Of a stretch of DNA of 23,929 bases, positions 14,755 to 22,387 are shown piece after piece. Each line of letters opens with the position of its first letter. Position 1 is the stretch's first letter. Source of the stretch: Cyanobacteria bacterium OH_SFB_17 (GTDB lineage: Bacteria; Cyanobacteriota; Vampirovibrionia; Gastranaerophilales; Gastranaerophilaceae). The notes beneath the pieces were generated by a model, which saw only the letters and a list, made by a program, of their open reading frames with translations, did no database searches and was not told where the DNA came from. The DNA lies in NCBI GenBank assembly GCA_023395735.1, contig JAEWYI010000017.1, forward strand, positions 1-23,929, written 5' to 3'. The position numbers and the translations under genes were made by a program.

Positions 14755-15579
14755 CTATAATACTCTTAACTCCAAATAATCACTCAATGCTGTTTGCCAT
14801 TTCCTGCAAATTTTATTGTTGTCCATTGCGCTATGCTTCGGTCTTTTTGCAGGTCTTGCGAAATCTTTTGTCGAACACGGCTTCAAGTTTACTTTCAAAC
14901 CGATTTGAGAAAAAATTTCTTTTGCAAAATTATACCACGAAGTTTCTCCAAAACCGCAAACATGATAAATTCCATAATCTGTCTCATCGTCAATTAATTT
15001 TACAATCCCGTTTGCAAGCTCAACAGTCCAGGTTGGGCAACCGATTTGATCGTCTACGACTTTTAATTCTTCTTTTTCAGCAAGAGATATCATTGTTTCA
15101 ACAAAATTTTTGCCATGATGGCCGTAAAGCCAGCTTGTTCTTGCTATGTAGAATTTTTTACAGTATTTTTGAACAGCCTTTTCGCCTTCCAGCTTTGTTT
15201 TTCCGTAAACCGAATGCGGATTTGTTTCATCATCAGGCAAATATTTTTCTTTTTTTTCTCCGTCAAAGACATAATCCGTCGAGATATAAACCATTAAAAT
15301 ATCTTTTTCACCACAAATTTTAGCAACATTTTCACTCCCTTTTGCATTTATTAAAGCAGCTTTTTCGGGTTCTTCTTCTGCTTTATCTACATTTGTATAA
15401 GCTGCACAATGTATCACCGCGTCAGGGTTTTCTCTGTCCAAAATTTCTTTGACCTGATTTATATCAACTATATCAAGCGTGTCAGCATCGGTTTCTACAA
15501 CCTCAAAACCTTCATCTTCCAAAATCGGACACAAATCTTGCCCGAACATTCCGTTTGCCCCTGTTACTAAAATTTTCAT
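14755..15579 (-). CDS. rfbD: dTDP-4-dehydrorhamnose reductase
   Basis: RmlD/RfbD carries out the last step to dTDP-L-rhamnose with NAD(P)H. The 274-residue short-chain dehydrogenase-type protein opens with a GANGMFGQDL Rossmann loop. It continues with CAAYTNVDKAEEEPEKA and STDYVFDG, has the catalytic YGKTK (YxxxK), and ends with a family-like RPKHSAMDN segment. Its ribosome binding site AAGAGG overlaps the rfbB stop codon, nine bases apart, implying coupling. Confidence 0.96.
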   Translation of the reverse strand: MKILVTGANGMFGQDLCPILEDEGFEVVETDADTLDIVDINQVKEILDRENPDAVIHCAAYTNVDKAEEEPEKAALINAKGSENVAKICGEKDILMVYISTDYVFDGEKKEKYLPDDETNPHSVYGKTKLEGEKAVQKYCKKFYIARTSWLYGHHGKNFVETMISLAEKEELKVVDDQIGCPTWTVELANGIVKLIDDETDYGIYHVCGFGETSWYNFAKEIFSQIGLKVNLKPCSTKDFARPAKRPKHSAMDNNKICRKWQTALSDYLELRVL

Positions 15580-15588
15580 TTTTACCTC

Positions 15589-16581
15589 TTATTTTGATTG
15601 CATAGCATGTTGTTTGTTTGCAACCTGCTCCATCCAATCTTGGTTTTTCAAATACCAGTCTATAGTTATTTTGATTCCTTCTTCAAAAGTCAAAGACGGC
15701 TGCCACCCAAGTTCGGTTTGAATTTTTGTATTATCTATAGCATAACGTTTGTCATGCCCGAGCCTGTCTTGAACATATTCGATAGAACTTTCGTCTTTTC
15801 CCATTGCCTCAAGAATGAGCTTTGTTATTTCCATATTTGTTTTTTCATTGTGTCCGCCGATATTGTAAACTTCACCGATTTTTCCTTTATGAAGCACCAC
15901 ATCAATTGCCTCGCAATGGTCATAAACATATAACCAATCACGAACATTCAGACCGTCACCGTATACAGGAACTTTTTCTCCTTTTAAAAGTTTCGAGATA
16001 AAAAACGGAATAAGTTTTTCAGGATACTGATAAGGTCCGTAATTATTTGAACATCTTGTGTTCAAAACAGGAAGCTTGTAGGTTTCGAAATACGCTCTCA
16101 CAAGCAAATCTGCACTCGCTTTTGATGCTGAATAAGGCGAATTAGGCTGAATTGGAGTTGTTTCATAAAAATATCCTGTTTGCCCCAAAGAGCCATAAAC
16201 TTCGTCTGTAGAAACCTGAAGGAATTTTTCAATTCCAAGTTCTTTACTTGCCTGAAGAAGATTCAAAGTACCCTGCACATTCGTTTCGATAAAAATTTCA
16301 GGTCCGGTAATACTTCTGTCAACGTGGCTTTCTGCGGCAAAATTAACCACAAAATCTACCTGCGAAACCAAATCTCTCACAAGATTTTTGTCACAAATAT
16401 TTCCATGCACAAAAGTATAATTAGAATTTGAATCTATATCTTTTAAATTTTCAATATTTCCTGCATAAGTGAGCGCATCCAGGTTGATAATTTTATAATC
16501 TGAATATTTTTTTAGCATATGCCTTACAAAACAGCTTCCTATAAAGCCCGCTCCGCCTGTTACAAGAATTTTTTTACTCAT
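15589..16581 (-). CDS. rfbB: dTDP-glucose 4,6-dehydratase
   Basis: RmlB/RfbB turns dTDP-glucose into dTDP-4-keto-6-deoxyglucose using tightly bound NAD+. The 330-residue protein has the TGGAGFIGS nucleotide loop, FAAESHVDRSI, STDEVYGSLG and YSASKAS (catalytic tyrosine and lysine). RCSNNYGPYQYPEKLIP and the C-terminal GHDKRYAIDNTKI complete the match. It begins within the last codon of rfbC (ATGA four-base overlap). The C terminus (VANKQHAMQSK) is slightly longer and more polar than usual. Confidence 0.97.
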   Translation of the reverse strand: MSKKILVTGGAGFIGSCFVRHMLKKYSDYKIINLDALTYAGNIENLKDIDSNSNYTFVHGNICDKNLVRDLVSQVDFVVNFAAESHVDRSITGPEIFIETNVQGTLNLLQASKELGIEKFLQVSTDEVYGSLGQTGYFYETTPIQPNSPYSASKASADLLVRAYFETYKLPVLNTRCSNNYGPYQYPEKLIPFFISKLLKGEKVPVYGDGLNVRDWLYVYDHCEAIDVVLHKGKIGEVYNIGGHNEKTNMEITKLILEAMGKDESSIEYVQDRLGHDKRYAIDNTKIQTELGWQPSLTFEEGIKITIDWYLKNQDWMEQVANKQHAMQSK

Positions 16582-17132
16582 AATAATTCCTTTTTATTTA
16601 TTTCGTCTAAACTTGGTTGAATTTTATCTTTTTCGCTTAAAATCGGGTCATCCACGCCCCAATCTACGTTTACAGTTTTATCACACCACAAAAGCCCTCT
16701 GTCGGCTTGCGGTGCGTATTCAGTGTTGGTTTTGTACAAAAGCTCAGCCTCTTCTGATAAAACGACAAAGCCGTGTGCAAAGCCCTCTGGAATAAAAAGC
16801 ATGTGCTTATTTTCTTCTGAAAGCTCAACTTTAACCCATTGTCCGAAAGTAATTGAATTTTGTCTTAAATCAACAGCAACATCAAATATTTTGCCGCGCA
16901 CACATCTGACAAGTTTTGCCTGCTGATATGGAGTTGCCTGATAATGGAGTCCGCGCAAAACATTTTTTGTAGATTTTGAATGATTGTCCTGTACAAATTC
17001 GCAATCTATACCGCCTTTTACAAACTCAGATTTTTTATAACTTTCCATAAAAAATCCTCGATTATCACCAAAAGCTTTTGGCTTAACTATAATCAATCCG
17101 TCTATCTTAGTTTTTTCAAATTCAAAAGGCAT
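16578..17132 (-). CDS. rfbC: dTDP-4-dehydrorhamnose 3,5-epimerase
   Basis: RmlC/RfbC epimerises dTDP-4-keto-6-deoxyglucose at C3 and C5. The 184-residue cupin shows GDNRGFFMESYKKSEF, then DNHSKSTKNVLRGLHYQ with the catalytic histidine, VRCVRGKIFDVAVDLR, and FIPEGFAHGFVVLSEEAE. GGAGAT serves as the ribosome binding site. It is the first of the four rhamnose genes and follows the glycosyltransferase after a 70-base gap. Confidence 0.97.
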   Translation of the reverse strand: MPFEFEKTKIDGLIIVKPKAFGDNRGFFMESYKKSEFVKGGIDCEFVQDNHSKSTKNVLRGLHYQATPYQQAKLVRCVRGKIFDVAVDLRQNSITFGQWVKVELSEENKHMLFIPEGFAHGFVVLSEEAELLYKTNTEYAPQADRGLLWCDKTVNVDWGVDDPILSEKDKIQPSLDEINKKELL

Positions 17133-17160
17133 TTTTCATCTCCGCTTTAACAAAATTATA

Positions 17161-17190
17161 CAATAAAATCCATATTTTTACATTTTATTG
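17161..17190 (-). repeat. AT-rich inverted repeat between glycosyltransferase and rfbC
   Basis: CAATAAAA (17161-17168) and TTTTATTG (17183-17190) form an 8-bp AT-rich stem with a 14-base loop inside the operon. It could reduce downstream rfb expression or stabilise an mRNA end. The stem is too weak to call a terminator. Confidence 0.3.
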
Positions 17191-17202
17191 AATTAATCTT
17201 TA

Positions 17203-19230
17203 TCATAATATTCCTTGTTTTCTAAAAACTTCAATAGCTTTTTCTTTTGAAAAATTGGTTCTAATTAAATCTTCTGTTTTTTGAGAAATTTCTTTCAATT
17301 TTTCATCATCTAAATACAAATCGATTAATTTTTGTGCAAAATCCTGCTCTTCATCAGCTATAACAAGAACCTCTCCTCCTGAATCAATCCCCTCTGCCCC
17401 TATTTTGGTTGTGATTACAGGGATTTTTTCATAAAGCGCCTCAATTATTTTACCCTTGACACCTGCTCCAAATCTCAACGGGACAACAGATAATTTAATT
17501 TTTTTGTTCAACTCCTGTAATTTTTCATCCTCAACAAAGCCAGCCACCACAATGTTTTCACTTTTTAGAGAAAGAATTTTTTCTGAAGGATTGCTCCCCA
17601 CAAGATAAAGTTTCATCTCAGGAATTTTTTTTAAAACTTTTGGGAAAATATTTTTACAAAACCAAAGCGCAGCATCTTCGTTTGGAAAATGAGAAAAACC
17701 ACCGACAAAAATTATCCCAGAACACTCTGTTGGATTGTAATCCGCTGTTTTATTATTATCCAAAAGGTATAAAGGCAAAACTTCGGCTTTGGCATTTTTG
17801 TTAAAAAGTTTTACTTTATCAATTTCTTCTTTAGAAAAATAATAAATAAAATCCGCTTCTTGCCAAATTTTTTCTTCCACTGCTTTTATTTGATTACTTA
17901 TTTTCAGATGTTTATTATCGCCTGAAATTTCATAAGCCCTTTTTTCTCTTAAATAATGGATATCGTGCCCCTGATACAAAACCTTAATTTTGGGGTTAAA
18001 TGATTTAAAATCAGGTAAATTTTGCCAAACTACAGGTCGATTTACAAAAACATAGTCAATATTTTTTGCATAATTTTTTACCCATTTCTTCAGTTTTTTT
18101 TCATCTGAATCTATTATTTCTACACCTAGTTCAGCAATTGCATCCTCGTATTTTTTATCTTTTAACGTAGAAACATAATCTATAGCTAAAAATTTAACGT
18201 TAAACTCTAAATCTTTAAACAATTTCAAATACTGCAAAGACGACCTGTTTCCGCAATTGTTGTCGTATCTCAAAATCCCGTCATCCACAAACAGCAAAGT
18301 TTTTCTATTTTGGCTTCCATCTTTTGCCCTAAAAATATCTTCCGGCGTTGATTGGCTTGAAAGCTCTTTTTGCCATTTTTCAACAAATTTTTGTCTGTTT
18401 TTGTTTATTAACGCAAGATTATCATTTTTCATCGAAGTTTTTTCAAAATGAATTACCTCTGATTTTGGCTGATAATAAACCTTCCCAAATTCTTTTAGCC
18501 TGAAACACAAATCCGTTTCTTCATAATAAGCAGGAGAAAATCTCTCATCGAAACCATTCAAAGACAAAAACAAATCCTTTTCCACCAAAAGGCTGGCGCC
18601 TGAACAGTAGTCGACCTCTTTTAAATAATTATAATCAAAAGAAAAAGGACTGCCTCCCCTCCCGTAATTTAGGCCACAACCATTTTTAAAAATAACACAA
18701 CCCGCCTCTTGAAGTTTTTTGTCAGGAAAAATCAACTTTGAACCCACTGCAACTGCATCTTCTTTGTCTTCGAAAATTTTTAACAAATAAGATAATGCAC
18801 CTTCTTCAACTTGTGTGTCGTTGTTCAAAAACCACAAATACTTTCCTTTTGCACGCTTTGAAGCATTATTGCAATTTTTTAAAAACCCTGAATTTTTATC
18901 AGTTTTAACAACTTTGATATTTTTTATTTTTTCTTGAATTTTAATTGTTTCATCTGTGGAACAATCATCTGCCAGAACGATCTCGTAATCAATATTTTTT
19001 GTATTTTTTAAAACCGAATAAAGACACCTTTTGGTATGTTTATATTGGTTAAAAACAGGTATTATTACAGAAACCAAAGGAGCTTTTTCAACTTTTGGAA
19101 AATCAAAATTTTCAGGAACATTTTTGATTATTTCATATTTTTTTTTGTCCGATTGTCTCTTTTGAAAAATTTCTGTCTCTGTCTCAACTTTTTTTAAAAA
19201 CCGTTTGATTTTATTTTTAAAAAACACCAT
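17203..19230 (-). CDS. Two-domain glycosyltransferase (GT2 plus GT4-like)
   Basis: The 675-residue protein joins two transferase modules. Residues about 50-285 are a GT-A/GT2 domain: VSVIIPVFNQYKHTKRCLYSV, VLADDCSTDET, and a DxD-like site in WFLNNDTQVEEGAL. A GFDERFSPAYYEETDLCFRLKEFG segment, typical of rhamnosyl/O-antigen transferases, follows. Residues about 310-675 are a GT-B/GT4-like domain ending in IIFVGGFSHFPNEDAALWF, LYLVGSNPSE and a nucleotide-sugar-binding VPLRFGAGVKGKIIEALYEKIPVITT. No membrane segment is seen, so it probably acts at the inner face of the membrane. Its start overlaps the SIS gene by 14 bases. With rfbCBDA behind it, dTDP-L-rhamnose is a likely donor for at least one domain (inference). 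Confidence 0.92.
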   Translation of the reverse strand: MVFFKNKIKRFLKKVETETEIFQKRQSDKKKYEIIKNVPENFDFPKVEKAPLVSVIIPVFNQYKHTKRCLYSVLKNTKNIDYEIVLADDCSTDETIKIQEKIKNIKVVKTDKNSGFLKNCNNASKRAKGKYLWFLNNDTQVEEGALSYLLKIFEDKEDAVAVGSKLIFPDKKLQEAGCVIFKNGCGLNYGRGGSPFSFDYNYLKEVDYCSGASLLVEKDLFLSLNGFDERFSPAYYEETDLCFRLKEFGKVYYQPKSEVIHFEKTSMKNDNLALINKNRQKFVEKWQKELSSQSTPEDIFRAKDGSQNRKTLLFVDDGILRYDNNCGNRSSLQYLKLFKDLEFNVKFLAIDYVSTLKDKKYEDAIAELGVEIIDSDEKKLKKWVKNYAKNIDYVFVNRPVVWQNLPDFKSFNPKIKVLYQGHDIHYLREKRAYEISGDNKHLKISNQIKAVEEKIWQEADFIYYFSKEEIDKVKLFNKNAKAEVLPLYLLDNNKTADYNPTECSGIIFVGGFSHFPNEDAALWFCKNIFPKVLKKIPEMKLYLVGSNPSEKILSLKSENIVVAGFVEDEKLQELNKKIKLSVVPLRFGAGVKGKIIEALYEKIPVITTKIGAEGIDSGGEVLVIADEEQDFAQKLIDLYLDDEKLKEISQKTEDLIRTNFSKEKAIEVFRKQGIL

Positions 19231-19783
19231 TATCCTTATCCTGCTTGTTAATAAACTGCATAATCATATGAACAACCGCCAAATGAACATCTTCAGAAAC
19301 CTGAACTTCATTTATATTTGCGTTAATAGAATATTTCGCGATTTGTTTTAATTTCCCGCCATCATAACCTGTAAATCCAACAGTTTCCCCACCGTTTTCG
19401 TTTGCAAACTCAATGGCTTTTATAATGTTTCTGGAATTTCCGCTTGTCGAAAACCCGATAACAACGTCACCTTTTTTGAAAAAAGGCTTCAATTGCTCGA
19501 CAAATATGTCATCATAGCTCATATCGTTTGCATAAGCCATCAATATAGGAAAGCTGTCGTTTAAACAAATAACTTTAAAGTTTTTACCCTTAATTCCTTT
19601 TGCAATATCTCCGATAAAATGGCTGGCAGTAGAGCCTGAGCCGCCGTTTCCCATAGTAAAAATCGTTTGTTCATTTTTTTCTGCTTTAAGCAAAAGATGA
19701 ACAAATTTTTCAATTTCTTCTCTGTCCATATTGTCTACAGTGCTTTTTAAACGATTAAAATAATCTTCTATAAAATCTCTCAT
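19217..19783 (-). CDS. SIS-domain isomerase, GmhA-like (sedoheptulose-7-phosphate isomerase family)
   Basis: The 188-residue protein matches the phosphosugar isomerase GmhA/DiaA group: FTMGNGGSGSTASHFIGDIAKG is the phosphosugar-binding segment, and FSTSGNSRNIIKAIEFANENG and the C-terminal VSEDVHLAVVHMIMQFI hold the SIS and active-site residues. GmhA makes D-glycero-D-manno-heptose 7-phosphate for LPS core or capsule. No other heptose genes (hddA, gmhB, hldE) are in the window, so the true substrate could differ. I use ATG 19783; a TTG lies directly before it. It is the first gene of the operon, downstream of a good promoter. Confidence 0.88.
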   Translation of the reverse strand: MRDFIEDYFNRLKSTVDNMDREEIEKFVHLLLKAEKNEQTIFTMGNGGSGSTASHFIGDIAKGIKGKNFKVICLNDSFPILMAYANDMSYDDIFVEQLKPFFKKGDVVIGFSTSGNSRNIIKAIEFANENGGETVGFTGYDGGKLKQIAKYSINANINEVQVSEDVHLAVVHMIMQFINKQDKDNGVF

Positions 19784-19826
19784 CAACTAACCCACTTTTT
19801 ATTGCCAATAATTCATTTTAGCATAA

Positions 19827-19854
19827 ATTATAAGGGTTTGGCAACAAGAGTCAA
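19827..19854 (-). promoter_or_regulatory. Main promoter of the polysaccharide operon
   Basis: On the minus strand TTGACT (19849-19854) and a perfect TATAAT (19827-19832) are 16 bases apart, the best sigma-70-type promoter in the window. A second possible promoter, TTGCCA with an extended -10 TGCTAAAAT, overlaps just downstream. The leader to ATG 19783 would be under 40 bases. Confidence 0.75.
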
Positions 19855-19877
19855 ATCAAAATTTTATTTGAAAAAAA

Positions 19878-19925
19878 ATACCAAATTTCCCTGAAAAAAT
19901 CAACAGGAAAAATTTGATATTTTTT
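19878..19925. terminator. Bidirectional terminator between phage-like cassette and polysaccharide operon
   Basis: A long imperfect stem (19878-19893 with 19904-19920, pairing CAAATTT...CTG with CAG...AAATTTG) is flanked by T runs on both strands. It ends the minus-strand phage-like unit and insulates the operon promoter just downstream. Confidence 0.7.
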
Positions 19926-19944
19926 AATAACAGGAAATAAAACA

Positions 19945-20310
19945 CTACAAAGAAGCCAACTGCTCTCTTAAAAGCGCTATTTCTTCAATGTAATATTCAA
20001 CCCAGGTCTTTCCTGTTTCAACATCCTTTATGCCCCCTTCTCTCGTCGCCCTGATGCTTTTAAAATCAAGAGCATCAATCTTTTTTTGAATCTCTTGTCT
20101 CTGCTCTTCTTTTTGAAGTCCTTCTATTTTTAGTTTATATTCCTCTGTTTGAGATAAGTCTTCTATTTGACCGTTTTTTATCTCTTCATAATCATAGAGG
20201 GCAAAAACATTTTCATTAAAAAATTCCAATCTTTGCCCTTTAGAATTTGCGCCTATGGCAAAATCTGCATATTCTTCATTTGTATAAGGTTTTTTTAATA
20301 TATTTTCCAT
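19945..20310 (-). CDS. Phage tail-associated protein, coiled-coil (tail accessory type)
   Basis: This 121-residue soluble protein has an N-terminal part (KPYTNEEYADFAIGANSKGQRLEFF), a long Glu/Lys/Gln coiled coil and a C-terminal block KKIDALDFKSIRATREGG followed by TGKTWVEYYIEEIALLREQLASL. That last block resembles small proteins encoded next to tail-fibre genes in phages and prophages; this is my recollection of the family style, not a search. I start at ATG 20310 because AAAGGAC lies six bases upstream. A longer frame from 20346 would overlap the preceding gene and lacks a ribosome binding site. It may be a chaperone or accessory for the fibre. Confidence 0.7.
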   Translation of the reverse strand: MENILKKPYTNEEYADFAIGANSKGQRLEFFNENVFALYDYEEIKNGQIEDLSQTEEYKLKIEGLQKEEQRQEIQKKIDALDFKSIRATREGGIKDVETGKTWVEYYIEEIALLREQLASL

Positions 20311-20324
20311 TTGGTTGTCCTTTC

Positions 20325-21104
20325 TTAATACCCGCAAGCATGCCACAATCCTGGGGGATTTGTAGACGCTCCATACATTGCTCTTAAAAACTGAGTTGCG
20401 GTATACGCTCTTATTACGACACCGACAGCGCCTCCGAATGTTGTATTGCTCTCTCCGATATATTGTACAAAAATGTTGTAATTTGTATTTTTAAAAGGAA
20501 TCACTAAATTCTGCGCTGCAAAATTGTTTGGAAAAGTCGTGCTTCCGCCTTGCTCTATCCAACCATCTGAATATTTTCTATACCAATATGTTCCGTTTAC
20601 ATAAGTTTCTACAACAGTTCTGACCCCTGCTAAATTTAAATTTGCTTTAGCGTTTGCAGTTACATTTTGCAAGTCCTTGTTTGTAAAACTATTTACATCG
20701 ATTAGTTTATATTGCCCGTCATCAGATAAAAATTTATCTCCGATTCCTGAATCTAAAAATGAATCCAAAAGATTTTTGTTCTCGTGGATATGGCTATTAG
20801 CGCAGGCTCCATCGTAAAAAGTCTTTAAATCAGTAGTAAAATCGTTTTCTGACAAGCCTTTTCCGTCTTCAGCGTTAACTTTTTTAGCTAATTCTACGTT
20901 TGTGTTCTCTTCTAGCTTTAAAAATTTATCTTGATGGGCATCGATTTTGGTATTGTGGATTGAAATGGCTAAATCAGAATTGTTTGGATAAAGTTCAGGA
21001 GAATAATAATCCACAGAAGGGGTGTCTTCAAGCGAAGGCTGCTTCAAAAAATTAAGCACTCCTGAATCCGGATTAATTTCTTGTCCGACAGTTATTTCTT
21101 CCAT
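20325..21104 (-). CDS. Phage tail-fibre-like protein
   Basis: The 259-residue protein has phage receptor-binding protein features. A middle segment (GKGLSENDFTTDLKTFYDG, then HIHENKNLLDSFLDSGIGDKFLSDDGQYK) matches the KGLS-NDFT and H-H-NK-LLD phrases common in minor tail or fibre proteins. The C-terminal 90 residues (TYVNGTYWYRKYSDGWIEQGG to the end) resemble gp53-like fibre tips that trimerise and contact the host surface. It begins two bases after the preceding gene, with GGAGGAG overlapping that stop. No transmembrane or signal sequence is present. It lacks the tail, capsid, lysis and integrase genes that would normally accompany it. Confidence 0.82.
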   Translation of the reverse strand: MEEITVGQEINPDSGVLNFLKQPSLEDTPSVDYYSPELYPNNSDLAISIHNTKIDAHQDKFLKLEENTNVELAKKVNAEDGKGLSENDFTTDLKTFYDGACANSHIHENKNLLDSFLDSGIGDKFLSDDGQYKLIDVNSFTNKDLQNVTANAKANLNLAGVRTVVETYVNGTYWYRKYSDGWIEQGGSTTFPNNFAAQNLVIPFKNTNYNIFVQYIGESNTTFGGAVGVVIRAYTATQFLRAMYGASTNPPGLWHACGY

Positions 21105-21106
21105 TT

Positions 21107-21469
21107 TTAAACTCCTCCAACTTCTGGATATATATACATTTTTGGCGCTGAATCAAAATTTTGCGGGATTAATGTTTGCACAAATTCATTGCCTATCCCT
21201 ACCTTTAGTCCCCAATTATAGGTTGAATAAGAATTTGGTTGTGCAAACAATTTCTTCGTATCTTCTGATGTCAAATTTATTATCAAACTTCTGCCTTGAG
21301 GTTTTTCGTAATTTTTTTGAATAATCGCTTCTTCATCACCGACATTTTTTTTCACAAAAAAACTGACTGTATATTGAGATATTTCTTGTTCAAAATTTAG
21401 TGTAAAAGAAGCCGTGTCGCCTCTTCTTCCTCTTATCAAAAGTGATTCTGTATCAATTGTAAATGGCAT
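21107..21469 (-). CDS. Phage tail/baseplate-like protein
   Basis: The 120-residue beta-rich protein starts MPFTIDTESLLIRGRRGDTASF and continues with YTVSFFVKKN and NWGLKVGIGNEFVQTLIP. The GRRGDTASFTL and YTVSFFVK pattern resembles N-terminal immunoglobulin-like domains of baseplate proteins and of fibre-anchor proteins in temperate phages. This is a motif-level call. A very strong ribosome binding site (AAGGAGGAGA) precedes ATG 21469. It is the first gene of the three-gene phage-like unit. Confidence 0.62.
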   Translation of the reverse strand: MPFTIDTESLLIRGRRGDTASFTLNFEQEISQYTVSFFVKKNVGDEEAIIQKNYEKPQGRSLIINLTSEDTKKLFAQPNSYSTYNWGLKVGIGNEFVQTLIPQNFDSAPKMYIYPEVGGV

Positions 21470-21554
21470 TTTGCTCTCCTCCTTTTTTCCTCTTTTTTAT
21501 TATGAATTATTTCTTAAAAAATTAAAGTCCGTTTTTTTACTTAAAGAATTTTGA

Positions 21555-21563
21555 TGATATAAT
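21555..21563 (+). promoter_or_regulatory. Extended -10 promoter of the aldolase gene
   Basis: TGATATAAT is a perfect extended -10, with a weak TTTACT (21536-21541) upstream. AAGGAA (21570-21575) is a ribosome binding site six bases before ATG 21582. The opposite-strand promoter of the phage-like cassette must lie in the same 112-base gap but is not distinct. Confidence 0.6.
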
Positions 21564-21581
21564 TAATTCAAGGAATTTGTC

Positions 21582-22370
21582 ATGGAAAATACAGAATTAA
21601 AAATTAAAAATATTTTGACTGAATTGAAAACAGACTTTGATGCAATAAGCCTCAAAGCTGAATTTGAAGATGAAGGTTCGACTTTTGAAGAAGTTCAGCT
21701 GTTGAAAAAATTTGCAGATGACTGCAACCTGGATTTGACCATAAAAATAGGCGGATGCGGAGCGCTAAACGATATAAATTTCTGCAACAAATTGTACTCA
21801 AATACAATTGTCGCTCCTATGATAGAATCCCCTTATGCCGCTAAAAAATTCGTTTCTAAAGTCAAAGAAACTTATGGAGAAAAAATACCTGAGCTTTTCG
21901 TCAATATTGAAACAATCACAGGCGTAAACAATTTAGAACATATTTTCAATTCAGAAGACTCCAACTTTTTGTCAGGAATTGTCGTCGGAAAATGCGATTT
22001 GGCACATTCTTTGGGACTTTGCGGGAAAGATGTGAACGGAAGCTATATTTTCTCAATGGTAGAAGACATTTCCAAATTGTGCAAACTATACAACAAAAAT
22101 CTCATTGTTGGAGGCGGAATCTCTAACGAATCTCTTGATTTTCTTAAAAGCTTAGGAATAGAAAATATACACAGGTTTGAAACAAGAAAAGTGATTTTTG
22201 ATGCCAAAAACACTCTTCAATACAAACCTTCTGAAGCCATCAAAAAAGCTATGATTTTTGAAATATTGTGGATTGAATACTGTGCAAAAGTTTTCAACTC
22301 TCCTTTAAATGAAAATAGAATCTTCACATTGCTAAAAAGACTTGAAAATTTTGAACTTTGCTCGGTTTAA
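21582..22370 (+). CDS. HpcH/HpaI-like aldolase/citrate lyase family protein
   Basis: The 262-residue protein has the TIM-barrel landmarks of the phosphoenolpyruvate/pyruvate-type aldolase superfamily (HpcH/HpaI, CitE-like). It shows KAEFEDEGSTFEEVQLL near the N terminus, IKIGGCGA (55-61) and VAPMIES (77-83). VNIETITGV carries the expected metal ligand E110, VGKCDLAHSLG carries the second metal ligand D139, and IVGGGIS closes the barrel. Members cleave or form C-C bonds of hydroxy-oxo acids or acyl-CoAs. The C-terminal 60 residues (KAMIFEILWIEYCAKVF) are a helical extension. It is monocistronic; the convergent membrane-protein gene ends 17 bases away. The substrate is unknown. Confidence 0.78.
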   Translation: MENTELKIKNILTELKTDFDAISLKAEFEDEGSTFEEVQLLKKFADDCNLDLTIKIGGCGALNDINFCNKLYSNTIVAPMIESPYAAKKFVSKVKETYGEKIPELFVNIETITGVNNLEHIFNSEDSNFLSGIVVGKCDLAHSLGLCGKDVNGSYIFSMVEDISKLCKLYNKNLIVGGGISNESLDFLKSLGIENIHRFETRKVIFDAKNTLQYKPSEAIKKAMIFEILWIEYCAKVFNSPLNENRIFTLLKRLENFELCSV

Positions 22371-22387
22371 ACCAAAACTTTTTTAAA

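Noticed and set aside
20325..21104. Diversity-generating retroelement target in the tail-fibre-like gene
   Set aside because: No template repeat, reverse transcriptase or C-type-lectin-like variable region is visible in the window.
19787..21581. Attachment-site direct repeats or integrase flanking the phage-like cassette
   Set aside because: Reading both flanks, I found no shared direct repeat beyond AT-rich runs, and no integrase or tRNA gene is adjacent.
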